64,000 nucleotides of DNA from Bacteroidales bacterium. GTDB taxonomy: Bacteria > Bacteroidota > Bacteroidia > Bacteroidales > UBA10428. Both the position numbers and the translations under genes were made by a program. Location: positions 62,001 through 126,000 of the forward strand of contig JAFGTR010000136.1 in the NCBI GenBank assembly GCA_016934055.1, in the 5' to 3' direction. Below the pieces are notes generated by a model, which saw only the letters and a program-made list of their open reading frames with translations, was not told the origin of the DNA and did no database searches. Shown one piece after another: positions 9,851 through 19,576 of this stretch (position 1 is its first letter; the number at the start of each line of letters is the position of its first letter).

Positions 9851-10459
9851 TTATTTGATTTGTTTCAGTATATAGCCGGCCAGCGATTTGCCCAGTTTGG
9901 CATATGATTCTTCAATGCGGTAACCGGTGTCAAAATCATAGCCGAAAGCATCCTGCCCCGGACAGTTGTCTGCTGTAAGAGAAGCTTTTTCTTCACCGGT
10001 GGAAATATCTTTAAAGGTAACGACCACATCAATATAGGCCGGTTTTCTCATAACACCCACATTAAATCCGGGTTCTGTAAATATGGTATGAACATTCATC
10101 TCATATTGTGCATCAGTCACGTCCCTGTTTCCAACCAGTCCGGCTTTCTCCATATATTTGTTGAACAGCGTTTCAAACTTGGGTTCATAACGGGTTTCCC
10201 TGTCTGACACCCAGGATTCTGCCCATGTATCACCTTTCCCGGCTTCCTTTTCATTGTATTCAGTTTTCTTTTTTTCAATATAGTCTTCTTCTTTGTCAAA
10301 CTTCCCTACAGCCATATCACTGTAGTCAAATGTTACCAGCAGGGATTTCTGTCCTTTAAGAAAGTCCAGCGATCCTTTCTGCATCTTGATCTTTTGTGCG
10401 TTCAGGCATAATCCTGCAGCGAATACCTGAATTACAATGAAAACTAAAAGTTTTTTCAT
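9851..10459 (-). CDS. Hypothetical secreted protein
   Basis: 202 aa with N-terminal signal peptide MKKLLVFIVIQVFAAGLCLNA; no domain recognised. Confidence 0.65.
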   Translation of the reverse strand: MKKLLVFIVIQVFAAGLCLNAQKIKMQKGSLDFLKGQKSLLVTFDYSDMAVGKFDKEEDYIEKKKTEYNEKEAGKGDTWAESWVSDRETRYEPKFETLFNKYMEKAGLVGNRDVTDAQYEMNVHTIFTEPGFNVGVMRKPAYIDVVVTFKDISTGEEKASLTADNCPGQDAFGYDFDTGYRIEESYAKLGKSLAGYILKQIK

Positions 10460-10501
10460 GGTTTTAAATTTAAATTATTCGTTAATCGTAATAGTTAAAT
10501 C

Positions 10502-10585
10502 AATGTCGTTAAGTTAAGTTTTTTTGTCCTCTCCCTGAACCCTCTCCGGGAGAAGCACATAATTCGGTCTTAACTTAACAACATT
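10502..10585. repeat. 84-bp palindromic element with terminal inverted repeats (possible MITE-like or REP-like)
   Basis: aatgtcgttaagttaag (10502-10518) versus cttaacttaacaacatt (10569-10585): 16/17 complementary; internal ctctccc...gggagaag hairpin. Confidence 0.5.
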
Positions 10586-10711
10586 CAAAGATAAATATAA
10601 AAAAATAGCATTAATATAAACACTGGTATGCGTTAAAATAATGAACTCTTTTGAAAAAAAAATGATTCTGATTATCTTCGTCTGAAAGACAAAGCCTGAA
10701 TCACCTGCAAA

Positions 10712-11155
10712 ATGAAAAAAATCCTTGTTCTGTTTATTTTATTTTCATCACTAATCAATTATAGTGTTACCGGGCAGCAACACCTTCAGCGCCGGTATGA
10801 AACTTTTCTTGAAGAGTATACGCGCATGAAAACCAGGGGCATTGTTTCATTGAGTATCGGTGGTGTTGCCCTCGTTTCAGGCACTATTCTCACTGTTGAC
10901 GGAATACATCGTCTTAACAATATTGCAGATGACGGATCCTCTGAGGCTTATGATAAGCAAATGGAGGCTTCTCTTGAAGTTATTGGCGGACTGATTTGTG
11001 GTCTTATTGGTGTTCCACTCACATCGGTTGGTATTGTACACACTATTCTGGGCTCACGTAAAAGCAATGAATACAAAGAAAAATTGCAAAACCTTTCCCT
11101 GGGTGCCGTCTGTACTCCCCGGGTTAAGGGGCTGTCATTGGTGTACCGGTTTTGA
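10712..11155 (+). CDS. Hypothetical secreted/membrane protein
   Basis: 147 aa, signal peptide MKKILVLFILFSSLINYSVTG and two hydrophobic segments. Confidence 0.6.
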   Translation: MKKILVLFILFSSLINYSVTGQQHLQRRYETFLEEYTRMKTRGIVSLSIGGVALVSGTILTVDGIHRLNNIADDGSSEAYDKQMEASLEVIGGLICGLIGVPLTSVGIVHTILGSRKSNEYKEKLQNLSLGAVCTPRVKGLSLVYRF

Positions 11156-11199
11156 TCCTGTCAAAACCAGATATTGGTATTAAAATCATCTGTTTGCTT

Positions 11200-14100
11200 T
11201 TAAGCCCTTCTTCTGAGAATGAAGAAAAGATTGGACGTAAACCTGGAATTATCGACCACCGCCATATTCATGTTATGGGTTTCCGCTATTTCAGCAATTC
11301 TTTTTCCTGAAAAGAAATGGAGCCTTTTGTTCAATACCTTGTTGTAACCAAAACGGGTTGAGAAGAATTCTGTATACCGGGTTCCAAGATGCCTTTTTTG
11401 CAGATCTTTATCAGCATCCCGGATGATGATGAATCCGTCCGGATTCAGATTATTAATGCATTGAATCAACAATTGTTCCTGTTTATCTTCCGGTATATAA
11501 TGCAATACATCACTCAGCAGAAAAACATCAGTACCGGTAAACGGATAGGTTAAAACATCGCCTGTCACAAAGCTGATCCTGTCGTTTTTTGAAATGCAGT
11601 TATTCGCCAGCTCAATTTTATCAGGGTCATAATCAATGCCCAGAATTCTTCTTTTTTCTGAAGTAAAACAAAGCATATAGGCAATATGTCCGTACCCGCA
11701 TCCGATATCGACAATATTGGCATCGCGCGGAACAAGACCATGAATAAAGGTATAATTCTTTTCCAGTGACAATTTGATTCTTGTATACCATTCCAGCACC
11801 GGCCCCTTGAATATGTAATTACGGATGAGTTTTTTCCTGAAATAAGCAGGCGTTTCCAACTCAACCTTCATCTTTTCAAATTCATTTCTGAAAAATTTAA
11901 GAATGGTTTTCGTACGTTCATGATAATTCTTGCCAAAGCTATCATCCTGGACTTTTATCCTTGGAAAAGCTTTCAGTGTTATCCGGCCGCCTTTCAGATG
12001 ATTCTCACCCTTGTTCATGCAATCGCCTGACCCATGAATAATGACCGGGGTGATGTCGAGACTCAGCTTTTCGGCCAGTAAAAAAGCTCCTTTGTGAAAC
12101 CGCCTGATGCGTGAGTCGGGAGAACGTGTCCCCTCAGGAAAAATCAGGATGGAATATCCGTCTTCCACTTTTTTCTTCAGTTTTTCAATCAGGTTCTCAT
12201 AACCTCCGGTTACCGGATAAAAATCAAGATACCTGATCACCAATGCATAAACCGGATTATTCCAGACCCAACTGGTTGTCAGAACAATAATTTTAGGACT
12301 CAGCATCAACAGTAAAGGCAGGTCGAGATGTGACTGGTGATTGGCAATGATCACCGACGGCGTGGTAAAATCCAGGTGATTGGCACTGATGATTTTCCTT
12401 TTGATATTGGCCATTGCAGTTAAAGGAATTCTCAGGCTATACATCATAAGGTAATGCATGATGCGCTTTTTTGTTTTTCCGGGCATTGGCAATAGATATA
12501 CAAGAAAAAGCATGAGGTTCATAAAAATGCTCAGCACAAGACCGGCAGAAAGCACTATTAAAGTGAATATTATATCTGTAAGTGTTAAGGGTAATCTACG
12601 GTTCCTCCCCTTTTTACTCACCAGCCAGTAAAAAATGAGAGGCTCGAAGGCATATGAAATCAGCACCACCGAAAGCAGGCCGATAATCGAAATAAGGGCA
12701 ATGGAATGTAACGACGGATGTTTTGCCAGAATGAGGACACCTGTCCCTGACAAGGATATCATCACAGAAATTAAAATACAGGTTTTGTAGGAAAGCAGGT
12801 TTTTATTATCGCTTTTATAGCCCTGAACAAGACCCTGCATGATATAAATACTGTAATCGATACCAAGACCTGTGATAAAAGAAGAAATAATAATATTGAA
12901 AATATTGAATTTTATGCCGGCCATACCCATTATACCCAATGTCCACACCCAACTCAGAAAAATTGGTATGAAAGTGATGAAGCCCAGTTCAAACCTGCCG
13001 AAAGCAATGATGAGAATGATGAGGATAAGCGATAAACTGACATTGGCAATAAAATTGAAATCCTGGCTCAATGAATCAACCATACCTGAAAGAATTGATT
13101 TTCTGTCCATAACATAAATGCCATCCAGTCTGCTAATGTCATTTACAACCTCTGCCTTATTCTGATCATCTACCTTAATAACTGAAACAACGGTTGACAA
13201 CTCAGCAGAAGCATTTATATTATCCGCATAAAAATAGGTTTGCAGTTTTTTAATGTCAGTACTGTCAATGAGTGAATAATTCTTATCTATAAGGTTATAA
13301 AATTCAATGAAGGATGATGTTTTAAAACCAATATCTGTGGCCGCCTTCTTAAAATCCTCAATAAAATCATGTTTTCTTTCAAATGTCCACCAGGCATTCC
13401 ACCGTTCAATACGCTGTTGCTGAAGAGAATCAGAATATAATATCGTTCCCGGCGAACTGAAATTTCTTACTTTTTTCTGCTGAAGGAAACAGTTACCCTT
13501 TTCCAACAGTCGTTCATTGTTTCTGAGCGCCTCCTGCATATCTTCACCATATGCAACAACATAAATGGAATTTAGTTTTAAGTTATTGATACGGTTAAGT
13601 TTTTCCTCTGTTTGAGCCAGTTCTTCTGATATATAATTCATTTTCATCATATCACTTTCAAAACCGACATTGTCAACAAATATGAGGGATACTATTGTTA
13701 CAACAACCATAAAAAGCAGAAGAAGTCTTTTCTTATGAAATTCATAATGTGTTATCTTATCCAGTACACGTTCAAGGTAATTTTTTTCTTCAGTCTTGTC
13801 TTCCTTTCCTCTCGTCATATCGAGTATATGCGGCATAACGACCATGGTAAAAAACGAAGCCGTAATAACACTGATGGCAGCCAGCATGCCAAGCTCATGC
13901 AAAGATTCTGACGATACAAACACCAGACTGATAAATTCGAAGGCCGTTGCAAAACCACAGACAATAATAGGGAAAGACACATCTTTTATGGTGTCGGTAA
14001 TGGAATGCCTGTGTTTGTAATGTGTGGTTATGTGCAGGGCATAATCAACCGTGATGGCCAGGATTACGGTTCCAATGCTGAGGGATATGACGGAAATTTT

Positions 14101-15063
14101 AGCCTGAATCAGGTAAATAACAGCCAGGGCAACCAGTCCTCCGAAAACTGCCGGCAGGAAAATAAAAGGGAATAAACGCTTTTTGCGTATAGAAAAGCTG
14201 ATGATAAGAAGAAGCAGTGTAATGGTGATGGATAATGTAAGCCTGATGTCCTTTTTCAGCCGCTCTGCATTGCCCACTGCTACAACTGCTGAACCAAAAT
14301 AGTCAATATTGATTTTATTTCCGCCATTCCTGATGATAGTCTTAACTGCCTTATCAAGTTGTTTTACAAAAACCGAATTCTGGGAAGTGGCACTTGAAGG
14401 ATATACCGTTGTTAAAAAAAGCAGGAGGTGACGCTTGCCTTTTGAAAAAACACAACCATCAATGATCACATAATTATCATCATTCTGAAAGGCAGCCAGT
14501 TTCTTCAGGGCAATTCCGCTTATCCCAACCGGATCACGCACGATCATTTTTTTCATGGCAAAACTCGCCGGTGAAAGCAGTGTATTGTAACTGTTTTCAA
14601 GTGTTTCGTTAATTCTTTGCGGGGCAGTCAGGCTATCCAGCGTTAAATAATCCTTTTCTTCCAAAAAAAGAGGTAAATTCCGGTAAAAAATATCAGTAAC
14701 ATCCTCCATCACATTATCAGCCACGCTGAAAGTAATACCTTTTATATAAGGCTGAAAAGCAGAACTTTGCAGCGTGTCGGCCAGATATTCTGCTTGCCGG
14801 ATCAGTTCTTCGGGATCAGGGGCCAGTGTGGAATCAGCCAGTGAAACCATAACGATGATCTTGTCAAGAAACGTCGACTGCTCAATAATCCTTGTGATAT
14901 CAGCTTTTTTATCAAATCCTGTGATCATCTTGGTGATATCCTCTTCAAATCTGATCCTTGATGCAAGAAAAAGGGCAACGAGACCGGTCACCAGGATGAC
15001 GGCAAAAAAGATCAGCCGCTTATTCCTGAAAAAGTCATAGAGTAACAGAAAAAACTTTTCCAT
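11200..15063 (-). CDS. MMPL/RND-type exporter fused to PlsC-type acyltransferase and SAM-dependent methyltransferase (1287 aa)
   Basis: N-terminal RND repeat pair (GTVILAITVDYALHITTHY; ITGLGIDYSIYIMQG), mid PlsC motifs IANHQSHLDLP and FPEGTRSPDS, C-terminal MTase IVDIGCGYGHIAYML..GIDYDPDKI..LLSDVLHYIPE. Confidence 0.9.
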   Translation of the reverse strand: MEKFFLLLYDFFRNKRLIFFAVILVTGLVALFLASRIRFEEDITKMITGFDKKADITRIIEQSTFLDKIIVMVSLADSTLAPDPEELIRQAEYLADTLQSSAFQPYIKGITFSVADNVMEDVTDIFYRNLPLFLEEKDYLTLDSLTAPQRINETLENSYNTLLSPASFAMKKMIVRDPVGISGIALKKLAAFQNDDNYVIIDGCVFSKGKRHLLLFLTTVYPSSATSQNSVFVKQLDKAVKTIIRNGGNKINIDYFGSAVVAVGNAERLKKDIRLTLSITITLLLLIISFSIRKKRLFPFIFLPAVFGGLVALAVIYLIQAKISVISLSIGTVILAITVDYALHITTHYKHRHSITDTIKDVSFPIIVCGFATAFEFISLVFVSSESLHELGMLAAISVITASFFTMVVMPHILDMTRGKEDKTEEKNYLERVLDKITHYEFHKKRLLLLFMVVVTIVSLIFVDNVGFESDMMKMNYISEELAQTEEKLNRINNLKLNSIYVVAYGEDMQEALRNNERLLEKGNCFLQQKKVRNFSSPGTILYSDSLQQQRIERWNAWWTFERKHDFIEDFKKAATDIGFKTSSFIEFYNLIDKNYSLIDSTDIKKLQTYFYADNINASAELSTVVSVIKVDDQNKAEVVNDISRLDGIYVMDRKSILSGMVDSLSQDFNFIANVSLSLILIILIIAFGRFELGFITFIPIFLSWVWTLGIMGMAGIKFNIFNIIISSFITGLGIDYSIYIMQGLVQGYKSDNKNLLSYKTCILISVMISLSGTGVLILAKHPSLHSIALISIIGLLSVVLISYAFEPLIFYWLVSKKGRNRRLPLTLTDIIFTLIVLSAGLVLSIFMNLMLFLVYLLPMPGKTKKRIMHYLMMYSLRIPLTAMANIKRKIISANHLDFTTPSVIIANHQSHLDLPLLLMLSPKIIVLTTSWVWNNPVYALVIRYLDFYPVTGGYENLIEKLKKKVEDGYSILIFPEGTRSPDSRIRRFHKGAFLLAEKLSLDITPVIIHGSGDCMNKGENHLKGGRITLKAFPRIKVQDDSFGKNYHERTKTILKFFRNEFEKMKVELETPAYFRKKLIRNYIFKGPVLEWYTRIKLSLEKNYTFIHGLVPRDANIVDIGCGYGHIAYMLCFTSEKRRILGIDYDPDKIELANNCISKNDRISFVTGDVLTYPFTGTDVFLLSDVLHYIPEDKQEQLLIQCINNLNPDGFIIIRDADKDLQKRHLGTRYTEFFSTRFGYNKVLNKRLHFFSGKRIAEIAETHNMNMAVVDNSRFTSNLFFILRRRA

Positions 15064-15069
15064 AATCTT

Positions 15070-16251
15070 TCAGCTTACCACACGTTTTTTCCTGACAAGC
15101 TTCAGGACAATAAATGAAATGAATCCGGCCATTATGGCCAGAATACAGGCAAAAACAATACTCCCCACAACATACTGAAGCAGGCTATTTTCAAATGATT
15201 TGATGGACAAGTCACTGGTGAACTTTATCCGGCTTCCTGTATCCAATACAATACCCCCTGTAACATAACTGGCATAAAGGATAAAAGGGATCATCGGCGG
15301 AATGCTGATATTAGCCGCAACACTGACAACGAACTTGCTCAGTTTAAAAACATGGGCCAGAGCCAGGGCCGTTATCAGCTGAAATCCCCAAATGGGAACA
15401 ATGCCCATAAATATGCCCAGTGTAATAGCCAGCGCTATATCCATATTGGTATCATCAGACAACAGTATATGTTTATTGACAAATGCCCTGATATTCTCTT
15501 TTTTTAAAAATCTCAGGAAATAAAATGGCTTAATATAAAGCAAGGTTATTACGACCAGTATAATATTCAGCAGACTGATCCTGGCAAAGTCGGTTAAAGG
15601 TCTGAAATGGCTGATCCTTTCCTGTTTTGGGGGATAAAAAACCTTCACGGGAACACTCACAATATTAATCCCTTTCCAGGCCGCACGGACAAGTATCTCA
15701 AGTTCAAATTCATACTTGTTTGTAAAGAACTTCATCCCCTTTATTTGATTTAACGGATATAATCTGAATCCTGTTTGTGTATCCGTCAGTCTTATCCCTG
15801 TAAGAAACCTGTACCAGAAATTGGAAAACCGGTTTGCGAACCGGCTCCCTTTTGATATTTTTTCCGGCACAAGGTTACGCGCACCGACAATCAAAGTATC
15901 AGGCTCTTCAATAATTCTTTTAACAAAGATCCTTATGTCGGCAGCATAATGCTGCCCGTCAGAATCCATGGTTATGGCATAATCAAAACCTTCCTCTGTC
16001 GCCAGTTCAAATCCTTTTCGGATGGCATATCCCTTGCCTCTGTTTGGATTATAAGATACTGTTCTGAGAAAATCAAATTTTTCTAATACCTGGGCAGTAT
16101 TATCCGATGAGCCGTCATTAACAACGATGATGTCTTTTGTGATCAGAGAAACATCTGACAGAACCCTTTCAAGTGTTGTATCATTATTATAAGTCGGAAT
16201 AATCACACAGTATTTCATGCCCGCCTTTGCTTCTGTTTTATAAAAAATCAA
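15070..16251 (-). CDS. Glycosyltransferase family 2 fused to DUF2062-like membrane domain
   Basis: 393 aa; CVIIPTYNNDTTLERVL, VNDGSSDNT, MDSDGQH; C-terminal membrane region ALAITLGIFMGIVPIWGFQLITALALAHVFKLSK typical of DUF2062. Confidence 0.87.
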   Translation of the reverse strand: MIFYKTEAKAGMKYCVIIPTYNNDTTLERVLSDVSLITKDIIVVNDGSSDNTAQVLEKFDFLRTVSYNPNRGKGYAIRKGFELATEEGFDYAITMDSDGQHYAADIRIFVKRIIEEPDTLIVGARNLVPEKISKGSRFANRFSNFWYRFLTGIRLTDTQTGFRLYPLNQIKGMKFFTNKYEFELEILVRAAWKGINIVSVPVKVFYPPKQERISHFRPLTDFARISLLNIILVVITLLYIKPFYFLRFLKKENIRAFVNKHILLSDDTNMDIALAITLGIFMGIVPIWGFQLITALALAHVFKLSKFVVSVAANISIPPMIPFILYASYVTGGIVLDTGSRIKFTSDLSIKSFENSLLQYVVGSIVFACILAIMAGFISFIVLKLVRKKRVVS

Positions 16252-16287
16252 CCGAAATACTGAAAAAGCATGTCCTTTCGTCCCCGT

Positions 16288-16998
16288 TTACCGGTGAGCT
16301 ATGGGTTTGTGAAATGACAGGTTAACACCGATCTGTCCGCCGGTATAGTTTAAATCAAATCTGTCGAATTGTTCGGTGCCAATATATGTTCCCTGGGTTT
16401 CAGGGCCTTTGGCATTGGCCAGGTTAAAAGCTAAATAAGGCTGAACACTAATGCCGTTGAACTGAAGGCAGTATCCCAAATTCACCCTGAAACCAATTTT
16501 ATTGCGTGTAATGTCTTCAAATTTCATGAAATGATATTGAGCTCCTCCTCCCAGGAAAAGAGCGTGACGCCCTGTTCCGGTAGGAACATAAAAATTCACA
16601 AGCAATCCGGGGGAAATACGCCTGAAATTATAAAAATGATTGGTTCCGTTGGTGATGATGATCCATTTCGGGCCAAGAGCGTACTCGAGTATGGCTGTAA
16701 TATCAATCCATTTTATTTTATAGGTCAGAGAGGCGTTTAAGGCTTCATACATGTAAATGTCAGTATTACCATAACTCGTTATGATATTGCTTGGTAAATC
16801 TGCCTCAATATATTCGTTCACATCTTCAGGATAAAAGACACCAATACCAATGCCTAAACCGGGATAAAAACCGTTTGTTTTGGTGAATGTGTATTGTGCC
16901 TGAAGAAGCTGCGCTGAAATGATAAAAGTCATTATACTTAAGGTTGTTCCAAATCTTAATAAACGACAGGATTTCATTTTACTTGGTTTTGTATTCAT
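16288..16998 (-). CDS. Outer-membrane beta-barrel-like protein
   Basis: 236 aa, signal peptide; alternating strands, GLGIGIGVFYPED, FRVNLGYCLQFNGISVQPYLAFNL, GGQIGVNLSF. Confidence 0.65.
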   Translation of the reverse strand: MNTKPSKMKSCRLLRFGTTLSIMTFIISAQLLQAQYTFTKTNGFYPGLGIGIGVFYPEDVNEYIEADLPSNIITSYGNTDIYMYEALNASLTYKIKWIDITAILEYALGPKWIIITNGTNHFYNFRRISPGLLVNFYVPTGTGRHALFLGGGAQYHFMKFEDITRNKIGFRVNLGYCLQFNGISVQPYLAFNLANAKGPETQGTYIGTEQFDRFDLNYTGGQIGVNLSFHKPIAHR

Positions 16999-17261
16999 TT
17001 TATTTATAAATTAATCAGGTAAGTATTGAAGTGATTTTTAGAATTGTTGACAGGATAACTCATTCATGTAAACCAGTAAGGTAAAAATGTTAACATATCC
17101 ATAATTGATAAGTCCTGCAAGTTAACAAAATAATTTAACCCCGAAAATATAAGGTTATTATCAAAACCTTTAGCATAATACTATGTTTTTTATTATTTTG
17201 CACCAATTTTTTAAAACCTTTCTTATTAACATTTGTTTTTCTCTATTATTTAATTTAAAAA

Positions 17262-18806
17262 ATGCTCAATTTAGGGGAACGCTTTATTACCGCGGAAGAT
17301 TTTCAGCATGTTCTATACGGCGATGAAAAAATCAGAATTCCTGAATCGGTTACAAAAAGAGTTATTCATAATTTCAATTTTCTTCAATCGTTTCATCAGG
17401 ATAAGATAATTTATGGTATTAACACAGGTTTGGGTCCTATGGCACAATACAGGATTGATGATGCTGACCGTATCAGCCTTCAGTATAATGCCATAAGAAG
17501 CCATGCAGCCGGAATCGGTCAACCTGTTGATCCGCTTTACGTTCGTTCGGCGCTTGTTGTTTTGCTGAACAATTTTCTCCGGGGCCATTCAGGCATCCAT
17601 CCGGAAGTGACTGAATTAATAAAAGAACTGATCAACAGAAACATAACCCCTGTAGTCCCTGAACATGGCGGTGTTGGGGCCAGCGGTGACCTGGTACAGC
17701 TTGCTCATATAGCACTTGCCCTGATAGGTGAAGGCGATGTTTACCATAATGATACGCTCATGCTGTGCAGGGATGCTCTGACAAAAAACAACCTGAAACC
17801 AATTTCAGTCCATATACGTGAAGGTCTGTCACTGATAAACGGGACTTGTTTCATGACCGGTACCGGCATGGTCAACCTTATCCATGCCAAAAATCTTCTT
17901 TCCTGGACAATCCTGGCCTGTGCCATGATCAATGAAATTGTAAGATCTTTTGATGACAGTTTCTCCAAAGAACTCAACCAGGTAAAACTACACACCGGAC
18001 AGAACACCATTGCTGAAATAATCAGAAAAATACTGTCAGACAGCAAGCTGATCCGGAAACGTGAAGATCACTTTTATAATCATAACCATGAAAATATATA
18101 CATAATCGCTGATAAAGTACAGGAGTATTATTCCATACGCTGTGTACCCCAGATACTTGGTCCCATTTACGATACTTTAACCGGATCCGAAAAAATATTG
18201 CTGAACGAAGCCAATTCATCATGCGATAATCCCATGGTTGATGATGAAAACCAAAACATATACCATGGCGGTAATTTTCATGGTGATTATGTCTCTTTTG
18301 AAATGGACAAAGTAAAAATCGCCGTGGTTAAATTGTCATTGCTTCTGGAAAGGCAGATCAATTACCTCATGAACGATAAGCTTAATGGTAAACTTCCGCC
18401 CTTTGTCAACCTTGGCAAACTGGGTGTGAATTTTGGTATGCAGGGAGCCCAGTTCACAGCCACTTCCACCGTTGCTGAAAATCAATCGCTTGCCTATCCA
18501 AACTATCTTCACAGTATACCCAACAACAACGACAACCAGGATGTTGTGAGTATGGGCACCAATTCGGCTTTGCTGGCAAAAAAAGTTATTGAAAATACCT
18601 ATCAGGTGCTTTCCATTGAATTTCTCAGTCTCGTTCAGGCTATTGATTATATGGGTATTGAAAACCGGTTGTCTTCGGTCACCAAAAGAACTTATACTGA
18701 AATCCGCAATATCGTTCCGAAATTTGAGGAAGATACTGTTAAATACTTGGAAATTAAAGCAATAAAAGAATACCTTTGCTCTAATTTTGTCAAAACCTGC
18801 AATTGA
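17262..18806 (+). CDS. MIO-dependent aromatic amino acid ammonia-lyase (HAL/TAL family), probably tyrosine ammonia-lyase
   Basis: 514 aa; GGVGASGDLVQLAH (ASG gives MIO), INTGLGPMAQYRI, LQYNAIRSHAAG, IPNNNDNQDVVSMGTNSA; strongly resembles, from memory, the flexirubin-associated Flavobacterium TAL. Confidence 0.93.
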   Translation: MLNLGERFITAEDFQHVLYGDEKIRIPESVTKRVIHNFNFLQSFHQDKIIYGINTGLGPMAQYRIDDADRISLQYNAIRSHAAGIGQPVDPLYVRSALVVLLNNFLRGHSGIHPEVTELIKELINRNITPVVPEHGGVGASGDLVQLAHIALALIGEGDVYHNDTLMLCRDALTKNNLKPISVHIREGLSLINGTCFMTGTGMVNLIHAKNLLSWTILACAMINEIVRSFDDSFSKELNQVKLHTGQNTIAEIIRKILSDSKLIRKREDHFYNHNHENIYIIADKVQEYYSIRCVPQILGPIYDTLTGSEKILLNEANSSCDNPMVDDENQNIYHGGNFHGDYVSFEMDKVKIAVVKLSLLLERQINYLMNDKLNGKLPPFVNLGKLGVNFGMQGAQFTATSTVAENQSLAYPNYLHSIPNNNDNQDVVSMGTNSALLAKKVIENTYQVLSIEFLSLVQAIDYMGIENRLSSVTKRTYTEIRNIVPKFEEDTVKYLEIKAIKEYLCSNFVKTCN

Positions 18807-18828
18807 TAAACGAATAGCTTTATTGATT

Positions 18829-19557
18829 ATGAAACATGCATTAGTCACGGGAGGTTCAAGAGGCATAGGAAGGGCAATATCCATTAAGCTGGTTTCGCTG
18901 GGATATCATGTGCTTGTTAATTATAAGTCAAATGAAGAAGAAGCAAAGCAAACGCTGACAATGATTAAACAAGCCGGCGGCAGCGGTGAATTGATGAAAT
19001 TTGATGTGACCATTCCCCGGCAGGTTGATGAAGCCATCAGCAAATGGAGTGAAGTTCATAAGGATGGTTATATTGAAGTGCTTGTTAATAATGCAGGAAT
19101 CCGAAAAGATATCCTTTTGATGTGGATGGAGGACCATCACTGGAGGGATGTCATTGACACCAACCTGAACGGCTTTTTTTATGTGACACGTGCATTGCTT
19201 AAAAATATGCTTGTCAATAAATACGGCCGGATCGTGAATATTGTATCCTTGTCAGGATTAAAAGGATTGCCCGGACAGGTCAATTATTCAGCGGCCAAAG
19301 CAGCTGTTATAGGTGCGACAAAAGCGCTGGCGCAGGAGATCGGGAAGAAAAATGTCACGGTAAATGCTGTTGCTCCGGGATTTATCAGAACCGATATGAC
19401 AAAGGATTTAAATGAGAATGAATTAAAAAGCCTGATTCCGCTTAACCGGTTCGGATTGCCCGAAGAAGTAGCTGAAGTGGTTTGCTTCCTGGCATCCGAA
19501 AAAGCATCATACATTACAGGTGAGGTCATATCGGTAAACGGCGGGCTCTACACATAA
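18829..19557 (+). CDS. fabG: 3-oxoacyl-ACP reductase (FabG-like SDR)
   Basis: ORF 18787..19557; likely start ATG 18829 (MKHALVTGGSRGIGRAI); NNAG, YSAAKAA, GFIRTDMT. Confidence 0.92.
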   Translation: MKHALVTGGSRGIGRAISIKLVSLGYHVLVNYKSNEEEAKQTLTMIKQAGGSGELMKFDVTIPRQVDEAISKWSEVHKDGYIEVLVNNAGIRKDILLMWMEDHHWRDVIDTNLNGFFYVTRALLKNMLVNKYGRIVNIVSLSGLKGLPGQVNYSAAKAAVIGATKALAQEIGKKNVTVNAVAPGFIRTDMTKDLNENELKSLIPLNRFGLPEEVAEVVCFLASEKASYITGEVISVNGGLYT

Positions 19558-19576
19558 TTTATAGTTTTCTTGGATC

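Noticed and set aside
17150-17215. Possible HAL operon promoter (tattattttgcacc)
   Set aside because: Close to but not matching TAnnTTTG spacing; no convincing -33 element, so not listed
18336-18884. 182-aa minus-strand ORF inside the ammonia-lyase/FabG region
   Set aside because: Antisense shadow of strongly supported coding sequences; no recognisable domain
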